Of a DNA stretch of 64,000 nt, positions 8,868 through 15,608 are shown piece after piece; position 1 is the stretch's first letter; each line of letters begins with the position of its first letter. This stretch comes from Halorubrum sp. JWXQ-INN 858. GTDB lineage: Archaea; Halobacteriota; Halobacteria; Halobacteriales; Haloferacaceae. A program made the position numbers and the translations under genes. The stretch spans positions 579,761-643,760 of the forward strand of contig NZ_WUAX01000016.1 of the NCBI RefSeq assembly GCF_009806985.1, in the 5' to 3' direction. A model generated the notes under the pieces. That model had not been told where the DNA came from. It saw only the letters and a list, made by a program, of their open reading frames with translations, and ran no database searches.

Positions 8868-10171
8868 AGGTAGTCCTCCATGGAGACCTGCCCGTCGGTC
8901 GGATCCGGTTCGTTCACGGGCCCGTGCGCGTCCGGGTCGCCGTCGGGGGTCTCGTCATCGACTCCGTCGCCGTCGGGGGTCTCGGCATCGGCCCCGTCGC
9001 CGTCGCTCCCGTCGACGGGTTCGCCGTTCGCTTCCCCGTCGTCGGCCGCCCCAACGAACGCGTCGAGGTCGTCGAGCCGCTCCTCGATCCGGGTCTTGAC
9101 CTCCTCGCGGACGTTGCTGTCGGCGACCGTCTCCGCGCGAACCGCCTCGTCGACCTCGATGGCCGCCTCCGAGAGCCCCATCCCCGCGATCCGTTCGCGG
9201 ACGGCGTCCTCCGGGTCGGCGAAGCTCACGTCGATCTCCGCGTCGGTCTCGACCGTGCGCCGGTCCGTGACGCGGGCGATGAGAGCCCCTCGCTCCGTCG
9301 TGAACTCCTCGATCGCCGCCGGCGTGACGGGGTCGCCGTCGCCCGTGACCTCGACGAGCACCACCGCGTCGGTCAGGTCGTGTTCTCGGACGCGTTCGCG
9401 CACGCGCCCCTCGCCTTCGCCCTCGCGGAGGTCGACGCTGACGAAGACGAACGGGCGGGTGTCGAGCGCCCGTCGGCGGATCCCGACCGGGTCGTCGCCG
9501 TCCGAGGCGTCGCCGAACGTCACGATGTTGTAGCCGCGGCCCTCGCGCTCGCTCGCACTCGCGCGCTCCGTGGATCCCGGATACGTGACCCACGTCCCGG
9601 CGACCTCCGCGCGGTCCGGCGTGTGGTTGTCGCCCAACAGCATGGCGTCGAAGTCGACGGTGCTCTCGGCGAGCACGGTCTCGGTGTCCCAGTCGGCGTA
9701 CGCGAACGGCTCGAACAGGCCGTGTGCGACCAGCGCGGCGTGGTCGGCGTCGTGCGGCTCGAACGCGTACTCGAGGTCGTCGCGCCGCGAGACCGGCACG
9801 TGGTCGAGCCCGTAGATCGCGACGTCGCCGACGACGACGGGCTCCGCGCCGAGCCGCGTCGCGAGCCCGAGCCGCTCGAACAGGTCGAGCCACTGGCCGC
9901 CGCGCGTCGATTCGTGGTTGCCGACGACCGCGAGGAACGGGATCCCGGCGTCGTCGAGCCGGCGGAGCGTCGCGATCGTTCCGAGGAGATCGGGGAGGTC
10001 GGGGCGACGGTCGTGGAAGAGGTCCCCCGCGTGGACGACCGCGTCGACGTCGTCGTCGAGCGCGTCGTCGACGACGGCGTCGAACGCGTCGAGGAAGTCC
10101 TGTCGTCGGACCGGCGAGTGGTACTGTCGGTACCCGATGTGGGTGTCGCCGGTGTGGATCACCCGTGTCAT
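8864..10171 (-). CDS. mre11: DNA double-strand break repair nuclease Mre11
   Basis: 435-aa metallophosphoesterase nuclease that forms the MR complex with Rad50. The phosphoesterase motifs are in order: HTGDTHIGY (I), HAGDLFHDRRP (II), VVGNHEST (III), LVAHGLF and LLGDNHTP. The C-terminal ~80 residues are an Asp/Glu/Gly-rich low-complexity stretch (PDGDGVDDETPDGD) that ends in a short GQVSMEDYL tail. Both ends overlap neighbouring genes by 4 bases, giving a three-gene operon of small gene, mre11, rad50. Confidence 0.97.
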   Translation of the reverse strand: MTRVIHTGDTHIGYRQYHSPVRRQDFLDAFDAVVDDALDDDVDAVVHAGDLFHDRRPDLPDLLGTIATLRRLDDAGIPFLAVVGNHESTRGGQWLDLFERLGLATRLGAEPVVVGDVAIYGLDHVPVSRRDDLEYAFEPHDADHAALVAHGLFEPFAYADWDTETVLAESTVDFDAMLLGDNHTPDRAEVAGTWVTYPGSTERASASEREGRGYNIVTFGDASDGDDPVGIRRRALDTRPFVFVSVDLREGEGEGRVRERVREHDLTDAVVLVEVTGDGDPVTPAAIEEFTTERGALIARVTDRRTVETDAEIDVSFADPEDAVRERIAGMGLSEAAIEVDEAVRAETVADSNVREEVKTRIEERLDDLDAFVGAADDGEANGEPVDGSDGDGADAETPDGDGVDDETPDGDPDAHGPVNEPDPTDGQVSMEDYL

Positions 10172-10512
10172 TCTGTCGACCCTTGGCCGGTGTCGGGTTT
10201 AGGGGTTCCGGCGGCGTGGCGGGGCCGGTCCGTTCCGGACTCCTCGCGGGCGGCGACCGCGCGGAACCGACGGTACGTCGCCAGCGCGTCCCGGCCGCGC
10301 TCGGCGGCCCCCTCGCGTCCGTCGCGTTCGGCCGCGTCGACCGCGTCGGCGAGCCGCTCGAGGCCGACGGCGTCGACGAACCCCGCCGCTCGACGGACGT
10401 CCCCGCGGGCGGCATCTGCCTCGTCGATGACGGCGACGTACGGGCGGGTAGCGGTGTCGGTGCGCGTTGCCAGCGCGGCGAGCGCGCGCTTGACGGTGAC
10501 GGTCGAGACCAC
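10168..10512 (-). CDS. Small conserved protein at the head of the mre11-rad50 operon
   Basis: 114-aa, mainly helical protein starting with GTG. It has an N-terminal segment VKRALAALATRTDTATRPYVAVIDEADAA (quoted in part), an Arg-rich middle and a disordered Pro/Gly-rich tail. It overlaps the mre11 start by 4 bases, and a TATA-like box 27 bases before the GTG drives the operon. No catalytic motif is visible. The context suggests a link to Mre11-Rad50 (inference). Confidence 0.7.
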   Translation of the reverse strand: MVSTVTVKRALAALATRTDTATRPYVAVIDEADAARGDVRRAAGFVDAVGLERLADAVDAAERDGREGAAERGRDALATYRRFRAVAAREESGTDRPRHAAGTPKPDTGQGSTE

Positions 10513-10535
10513 GCGGTGTCTGGCGCGGTATGACT

Positions 10536-10543
10536 GATAAAGG
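10536..10543 (-). promoter_or_regulatory. TATA-like box of the mre11-rad50 operon
   Basis: CCTTTATC on the minus strand, centred about 27 bases before the GTG at 10512. Confidence 0.5.
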
Positions 10544-10574
10544 AGGCGGTGGGACGGAAGGGAAGCTGGGCAAA

Positions 10575-10746
10575 AGGGACAGTCGTGTGGAAGGGACAGT
10601 GGGTGAGAGGGACAGTCGTGTGGAAGGGACAGTGGGTGAGAGGGACAGTCGTGTGGAAGGGACAGTGGGTGAGAGGGACAGTGGGTGAGAGGGACGGTAG
10701 GGCGGAGGAGGACAGTAGGGTGGAGGGGGACAGTAGTGTGGAAGGG
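10575..10746 (+). repeat. 33-bp purine-rich tandem repeat, degenerating rightward
   Basis: Three perfect 33-bp units start at 10575, 10608 and 10641. Each consists of a 17-base and a 16-base half that both begin gggacagt. Decaying half-units continue to about 10746. The plus strand is almost free of C, with many GGG runs. No spacers of varying sequence are present, so it is not a CRISPR. Confidence 0.93.
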
Positions 10747-10859
10747 CGGTGGGGCGGCGTGGTGGACGGACGATTCGACCGCACGGGATCGGGCGCGAGT
10801 GCGCGATCGATCGACCGCGTGCGGGGGCGAGAGAGCGCCGGGACGAGAGCGCGCCGGAT

Positions 10860-11123
10860 CTAGACCGACAGCGAGTACAGTCGTTTCCGGGCGTCGGCGA
10901 ACGAGAACCGGGAATCGACCACGTCCTCCTCCTCGAGCCGGGAGAGGGCGTAGCGGACGGTTCGGGGAGGTAACAGGGTCTCCTCGGCGAGCTCGCTCTG
11001 CGTCAGGGTGTCGTTGTAGTCGAGGACCTTCGCGACCAGCTTCGCGCTGGGCGGAAGGTCACGGACGGGCTCCCAGCGGTCCGTGACGTCCTCGTCGGCC
11101 GCGACTGCCTCAGTCGTGCTCAT
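10860..11123 (-). CDS. Winged helix-turn-helix transcriptional regulator
   Basis: 87-aa DNA-binding protein. The segment PPSAKLVAKVLDYNDTLTQS with ELAEETLLPPRTVRYALSRL is a textbook MarR/ArsR-like winged helix, ending in EEEDVVDSRFSFADARKRLY. The ATG at 11123 is chosen over 11144 because a strong AT-rich TATA element (11151-11162) lies too close to the latter. It is divergent from pan, so it could control that gene or itself (inference). Confidence 0.85.
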   Translation of the reverse strand: MSTTEAVAADEDVTDRWEPVRDLPPSAKLVAKVLDYNDTLTQSELAEETLLPPRTVRYALSRLEEEDVVDSRFSFADARKRLYSLSV

Positions 11124-11150
11124 GCGTGATTCACGATGAGTCATGCTGCT

Positions 11151-11162
11151 AAATAATATTTA
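11151..11162 (-). promoter_or_regulatory. AT-rich TATA element of the winged-helix gene
   Basis: aaataatattta is the most AT-rich stretch of the neighbourhood, about 30 bases before the ATG at 11123. Confidence 0.55.
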
Positions 11163-11274
11163 CTATCTATTCTGATTACTGCTAAGCATTCAAGGGCAGA
11201 GGCGACGAGAAACGACACCACATCGACTTCGGGACCGGAACGACGTCTCGTCGGGGAGTACCCCGACCCGAAGC

Positions 11275-11283
11275 CTCTTATCC
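11275..11283 (+). promoter_or_regulatory. TATA-like box of pan
   Basis: ctcttatcc centred 27 bases before the pan ATG, in the leaderless position. Confidence 0.45.
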
Positions 11284-11305
11284 GCGACCCGCCTAAAAGC
11301 CCCCA

Positions 11306-12523
11306 ATGAGCGACACGGTGGACGACGTCGATATGCCGTACGAAGAGGCGTCGGCGTCGAGACAGGAGAAGATCGAGTCGTTACAGGATCGGCTCGAGGT
11401 TCTCGAATCGCAAAACGAGGAGATGCGCGACAAGCTCCTCGACGCGAACGCGGAGAACAACAAGTACCAACAGAAGCTTGAGCGGCTCACCCACGAGAAC
11501 AAGAAGCTCAAGCAGTCCCCGCTGTTCGTGGCAACCGTCCAGGAGCTGACCGAGGACGGAGCCGTGATCAAACAGCACGGCAACAACCAGGAGGCGCTCA
11601 CGGAGGTCACCGACGAGATGCGCGAGCGGCTCGACCCCGACGACCGCGTCGCCGTCAACAACTCGCTGTCGGTCGTGAAGAAACTGGAGAAGGAGACCGA
11701 CGTCCGCGCCCGCGTGATGCAGGTCGAACACTCCCCCGACGTCACCTACGCGGACATCGGCGGGCTCGAGGACCAGATGCAGGAGGTCCGTGAGACCGTC
11801 GAGATGCCGCTCGAGCACCCCGACATGTTCGAGGACGTCGGCATCACGCCGCCGAGCGGCGTCCTGCTGTACGGGCCCCCGGGGACGGGCAAGACGATGC
11901 TCGCGAAGGCCGTCGCCAACGAGACCGACGCCACGTTCATCAAGATGGCCGGCTCCGAGCTCGTCCACAAGTTCATCGGCGAGGGCGCGAAGCTCGTCCG
12001 CGACCTCTTCGAGGTCGCCCGCGAGAACCAGCCCGCGGTGATCTTCATCGACGAGATCGACGCCATCGCCTCGAAGCGCACGGACTCGAAGACGTCCGGC
12101 GACGCCGAGGTGCAGCGCACGATGATGCAGCTGCTCTCGGAGATGGACGGCTTCGACGAGCGCGGCGAGATCCGCATCATCGCCGCAACCAACCGCTTCG
12201 ACATGCTCGACCCCGCGATCCTTCGTCCCGGCCGATTCGACCGCCTCATCGAGGTGCCGAAGCCGGACACGGCGGGCCGGGAGATCATCTTCCAGATCCA
12301 CACCCGGAAGATGAACCTCTCGAACGACGTCGACTTCACCGAGCTCGCCGAGCTCGTCGAGGACGCGTCCGGCGCGGACATCAAGGCGGTCTGTACCGAG
12401 GCCGGGATGTTCGCCATCCGCGACGACCGCACCGAGGTCACCATGGACGACCTGCTGGCCGCCTACGAGAAGCTCAGACAGGAGGACGACGCCGGCGCGG
12501 ACGACTCGCTGGCGTTCGCGTGA
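11306..12523 (+). CDS. pan: Proteasome-activating nucleotidase (PAN)
   Basis: 405-aa AAA ATPase that unfolds substrates and feeds them to the 20S proteasome. The order is an N-terminal coiled coil (about 20-75), an OB-fold region (SPLFVATVQEL onward) and an AAA domain. The AAA domain has Walker A GPPGTGKT, Walker B IFIDEIDAI, and the second region of homology around AATNRFDMLDPAILRPGRFD. The C-terminus is SLAFA, so the proteasome-docking HbYX motif has Phe in place of Tyr. Haloarchaea often carry two PAN paralogues; which one this is cannot be decided here. Confidence 0.96.
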   Translation: MSDTVDDVDMPYEEASASRQEKIESLQDRLEVLESQNEEMRDKLLDANAENNKYQQKLERLTHENKKLKQSPLFVATVQELTEDGAVIKQHGNNQEALTEVTDEMRERLDPDDRVAVNNSLSVVKKLEKETDVRARVMQVEHSPDVTYADIGGLEDQMQEVRETVEMPLEHPDMFEDVGITPPSGVLLYGPPGTGKTMLAKAVANETDATFIKMAGSELVHKFIGEGAKLVRDLFEVARENQPAVIFIDEIDAIASKRTDSKTSGDAEVQRTMMQLLSEMDGFDERGEIRIIAATNRFDMLDPAILRPGRFDRLIEVPKPDTAGREIIFQIHTRKMNLSNDVDFTELAELVEDASGADIKAVCTEAGMFAIRDDRTEVTMDDLLAAYEKLRQEDDAGADDSLAFA

Positions 12524-12647
12524 AGCGTCTCGGGCCGGCGACGGTCCGCAACCGACGCCGCGTCGTGAGCGACGACGGTCCGTAACTGACGGCGAGCCGC
12601 AAGTAACGACCCGAGAGCGACGACCGACACGCCGGCGATCGAGACCC

Positions 12648-12653
12648 TTTTTT
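12648..12653 (+). terminator. Possible T-run terminator after pan
   Basis: T6 run on the plus strand about 125 bases past the pan stop. T-runs commonly end archaeal transcripts, but the distance makes this tentative. Confidence 0.3.
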
Positions 12654-12680
12654 CGAGCGACCGACCGCGGAGCAGTCCGG

Positions 12681-12830
12681 CTACAGCGCCGCGAGTAGGA
12701 GGAACGGGAGGACGAAGAACGCGACGAAGATCAGCGCACACGCCAGTCCGTAGCCGGCGGCGACCCCCGCGAGCGCATGCCAGCCGTCCGGTCCGTCCGT
12801 ACCGTCCCCGACCGCGACGTCGGTGTTCAT
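12681..12830 (-). CDS. 49-aa single-span membrane protein
   Basis: ATG at 12830 to TAG at 12681. A hydrophilic, Asp/Gly-rich N-terminus (about 18 residues) is followed by a hydrophobic stretch from WHALAGVAAGYGLA to FFVLPFLLLAAL, which is one or two membrane passes. It is short enough to be missed by gene callers. The clean start, the clear topology and its placement in otherwise empty space support it. Function unknown. Confidence 0.55.
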   Translation of the reverse strand: MNTDVAVGDGTDGPDGWHALAGVAAGYGLACALIFVAFFVLPFLLLAAL

Positions 12831-12919
12831 ACCGACTCCTACGGCGGGTCCGTGTTAAACGTTGATGCCCGCAACGGCCTGTCACCGTGGCGGGACCCGC
12901 GATGTCGTGAGGACGGTCG

Positions 12920-14095
12920 TCAGACGTCGCCGGCCATCGCTCGGAACAGCCCGTCGGTGAGCGCCTCGCGGTCGACGGTCGCCGGCTCGCCTTCGTCGGT
13001 CGGATCGCGGTCAGCGACGACCGTGCCGCCGCCCATCCGTGCGTGGCCCCCGCCGTCGCCGTTGTCGACGTCGACCAACACGGCCTCGATGGCGTTCCCC
13101 ATGTGGACGCGGTCGTCGCGCGATCGGCCGGAGAGGTGGAGCGTCCCGTCACGTTCGCCGATCACGACGACCGCGCTCACGCCCTCGAGCTGGATCAGCT
13201 CGTCGGCCGCCTGCGGGATCGCGTCGACGTTGTTGACGCCGCCGACGTCGGCGACCGCGAACGACCCCTCGATCCGGCGGCCGGCGATCGCCCGGGCTTT
13301 CACCTCGAGCACCTCCGCGTCGACCGCGGGGTTCGCGATCCGATCGAGCTGGTCCTGGTCGACGCCGGGGTAGACGTACGCGGCGGCCGCGAAGTCCGGC
13401 TCGCTCGCGCCGACGGTGAGGTGTTTGGTGTCCGCGAGGATCCCGTACAACAGTCCGGTGGCGACCCGGGTCGATAGCGCCAAGTCGCCGGCCGTCTCGC
13501 TGGCGTGCTTGTCCGGCGGCACCGGAACCGCGTCGTTGTCCTTGAAGTACTCCGCGACGATGGAAGCGGTCGCACCGTAGTCGGTGCGGACGTCGGTGAA
13601 CGCTTCGCCGGTTCCGTCGCCCGGGTGATGATCGACGACGGCGATGGGAAGGACGCCGTCAGCGCCCGCGAATCCCCGTGCCTCGTTGTGATCGACGAGC
13701 ACCACCGACTCCGCCGCGAGGTCAGTGACATGGTCGATCTGGTCGAGGTCGAGGTCCAGCACCGTCCGGAACGCGCGGTTCTCCTGATGGCGGATCTGGC
13801 CGGGGAACTGGATCGTCGCGTCGACGTCGAGCTGGTCGGCCAGGGAGGCGACGCCGACCGCCGCCGCCATCGCGTCCGGATCGGGGTTCGGATGCATCAG
13901 GACGGCCACCGCGTCCTGTTCGGCGAGCAAGCGACGGAACCGGACGCCGGGCGCGCGGCGGAGCCGCAGGAAGGCGTACGTGCTCGCGAGCACGACTAGC
14001 GCCGCCACCACGCCCGCGGCAGTCAGTTCGGGGTGGGTCCGGACGAACCCCTCCACGCCCGCGAACGTGTTTCCCGCGACCGCTGGAACCCACAT
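12920..14095 (-). CDS. Membrane-anchored DHH-family phosphoesterase
   Basis: 391-aa protein with one transmembrane helix near residues 24-44 (AAGVVAALVVLASTYAFL), then a DHH phosphoesterase. Motifs are HPNPDPDAMAAA, VVLVDHNEARG, VDHHPGDG (the DHH motif) and GILADTKHLT, with a DHHA1-type GGGHARMGGG near the end. Such enzymes cleave short oligonucleotides or cyclic dinucleotides; the substrate here is not known. The ATG at 14095 is preferred; an ATG at 14122 would add nine residues. The anchor puts the catalytic domain at the membrane, resembling GdpP-type enzymes without the GGDEF part. Confidence 0.88.
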   Translation of the reverse strand: MWVPAVAGNTFAGVEGFVRTHPELTAAGVVAALVVLASTYAFLRLRRAPGVRFRRLLAEQDAVAVLMHPNPDPDAMAAAVGVASLADQLDVDATIQFPGQIRHQENRAFRTVLDLDLDQIDHVTDLAAESVVLVDHNEARGFAGADGVLPIAVVDHHPGDGTGEAFTDVRTDYGATASIVAEYFKDNDAVPVPPDKHASETAGDLALSTRVATGLLYGILADTKHLTVGASEPDFAAAAYVYPGVDQDQLDRIANPAVDAEVLEVKARAIAGRRIEGSFAVADVGGVNNVDAIPQAADELIQLEGVSAVVVIGERDGTLHLSGRSRDDRVHMGNAIEAVLVDVDNGDGGGHARMGGGTVVADRDPTDEGEPATVDREALTDGLFRAMAGDV

Positions 14096-14175
14096 ACACC
14101 CAGTCGAAACCACTGACAGCACAAGAACCTTGTTGGCGTTTTTGACCTTTCACCGGCAACAAGATCGGGAAGGGA

Positions 14176-15078
14176 CTACCTTCCGGACGCCCGAAACGCC
14201 TCGATCGCGGCCCGGTACCCCTCACGGAACGTCGGATACGCCAACTCGTAGCCGAGCCCTCGAAGCCGGTCGTTCGAGCAACGCTTGCTCGTCCGGATCC
14301 GCCGACGGGCGGCCGCCGAGAGGTCGCCCTCGGCGATCCGTGCCTCCTTCGACCGCTTCTCCGGCCGATCGACGCCGCACTCGTCGGCGAGCCAGTCGGC
14401 GAACGCGTGTTTCTCGACCGGCTCGTCGTCGACCACGACCACGGGCTCGCCCCGCGCCCGATCCGTCTCCAGGAGGAACCGAACCGCCCCGGCGGCGTCG
14501 TCCCGGTGAACCATGTTGAGGTAGCCCGCGGTGACCGGTCCCCTCACGTACCGCTCCAGCCGGTATCGGTCGGGGCCGTACAGGCCCGCGAAGCGTGCGA
14601 CCGTCCCGTCGATCCCCGCATCCGACCCGGCCTCCAGCGCGACGCGCTCCGCTGCCGCGAGCACCCGCGTCTTCTCCGTCGTCGGGTCGATCGGCGTTTC
14701 CTCGTCGACCCACGCCCCGCCGTGATCGCCGTACACGCCCGTCGAGGAGGTGTACACCAGTCGGTCCGGCGGCGAGGGCCGTGCCGCGTACTCGTCGACG
14801 ACGTTCCGGAGCCCGTCGACGTACACGGCCCGGGCGGCGTCGGCCCCTCGCCCCCCGGAGCTGGCCGCGAAGACGACGGCGTCCGCGTCGGGCAGCGCCG
14901 ACAGTGACTCTGGGTCGGTCGCATCAGCGCGGACCGGGTCGACGTCCGGGGAGACCGCGGCGACAGCGTCGAGCCCGTCGGCGGACCGTCGAACCCCAGA
15001 GACGTCGTGATCGCGATCGTCGAGCTGTCGGGCGAGCTCGAGCCCGACGTAACCACACCCCACGACGACGACTCTCAC
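14176..15078 (-). CDS. SDR-type NAD(P)-dependent epimerase/dehydratase
   Basis: 300-aa Rossmann protein. The N-terminus MRVVVVGCGYVGLELA has the GxGxxG nucleotide site, VVFAASSGG follows, and VYTSSTGVYGDHGGAW contains the Ser/Tyr region of extended SDRs. A late MVHRDDAAGAV is typical of the YeeZ/WcaG-like group. The substrate is unknown; nucleotide sugar is one possibility. It overlaps the upstream gene by 4 bases (ATGA), so the pair is co-translated. Confidence 0.88.
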   Translation of the reverse strand: MRVVVVGCGYVGLELARQLDDRDHDVSGVRRSADGLDAVAAVSPDVDPVRADATDPESLSALPDADAVVFAASSGGRGADAARAVYVDGLRNVVDEYAARPSPPDRLVYTSSTGVYGDHGGAWVDEETPIDPTTEKTRVLAAAERVALEAGSDAGIDGTVARFAGLYGPDRYRLERYVRGPVTAGYLNMVHRDDAAGAVRFLLETDRARGEPVVVVDDEPVEKHAFADWLADECGVDRPEKRSKEARIAEGDLSAAARRRIRTSKRCSNDRLRGLGYELAYPTFREGYRAAIEAFRASGR

Positions 15079-15527
15079 GGCTTCCTCGTCTCGATCACCG
15101 CGAGGATCTCGGCGAGCTGTGCGAGCGTCATCGCGGCGCGACCTTCCAGCGCCTGCTGGACCTCCTGACCCGTGAGGTCCGCGTCGATCGCGCCGGCGAT
15201 GGTGTCGACGTCGAGCACGGCGGTCGTCATCCCCATCAACAGGTGATCGCGGAGCTCGAAGACGACCGCGTCGGCGTCGATGTCACGGGTCGTCGCGATC
15301 ACCGCCGCGCCCTCCTCGACCGTGAGCCCCGCGACGTCCCCGCCCGCGATCGCGTCGATCGTCGCCGCATCGAGCGACGTCCCCTCGAGAACGCGGTCGC
15401 GACCCGCCTCGGCGAGCGCATCGACGACGAGCGTCTCGAACGCCGCGAGCAGCGACGCCGCCTCGACGGCGTCGTCGGTGGCGTCGTCCGCGGTCGGTCC
15501 GGCGTCGTCGACGGCCTCGTGAAACAT
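15075..15527 (-). CDS. Conserved haloarchaeal protein (DUF5791-like)
   Basis: 150-aa acidic helical protein without membrane segment. It has an N-terminal MFHEAVDDAG, then a long helical middle (LLAAFETLVVDALAEAG) and a tail MTLAQLAEILAVIETRKP. The match to DUF5791 is from memory of the family. ATG 15527 is taken as start; an upstream in-frame start at 15554 would add only an atypical Arg-rich peptide. It is translationally coupled to the SDR gene. Confidence 0.75.
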   Translation of the reverse strand: MFHEAVDDAGPTADDATDDAVEAASLLAAFETLVVDALAEAGRDRVLEGTSLDAATIDAIAGGDVAGLTVEEGAAVIATTRDIDADAVVFELRDHLLMGMTTAVLDVDTIAGAIDADLTGQEVQQALEGRAAMTLAQLAEILAVIETRKP

Positions 15528-15608
15528 GCCGTGATCTCGGCGGGCACCTCCCAAAACGCCTGCGGTCGGGGCGGGGTGGCGTCGACAGCGGCAGCGACAC
15601 GTTCGCGG

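Larger units (their letters stand above)
10513..10859. other. Intergenic stretch without a convincing gene, filled by tandem repeats
   Basis: About 350 bases between the mre11 operon promoter and a regulator gene. It holds the operon promoter (10536-10543) and a purine-rich tandem repeat (10575-10746), followed by GC-rich sequence. Reading frames through it translate the repeat only and are not convincing proteins. Confidence 0.7.

Noticed and set aside
6714..8873. A 719-codon plus-strand frame
   Set aside because: Exact shadow of rad50, whose ATPase motifs and zinc hook are on the other strand.
10575..10746. Possible CRISPR array
   Set aside because: Units are directly adjacent and homogeneous, with no unique spacers and no cas genes nearby.
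10549..10863. Reading frame through the 33-bp repeat (repeated GTVVWKGQWVR peptide)
   Set aside because: It only translates the tandem repeat, decays with it and has no start signal of its own.
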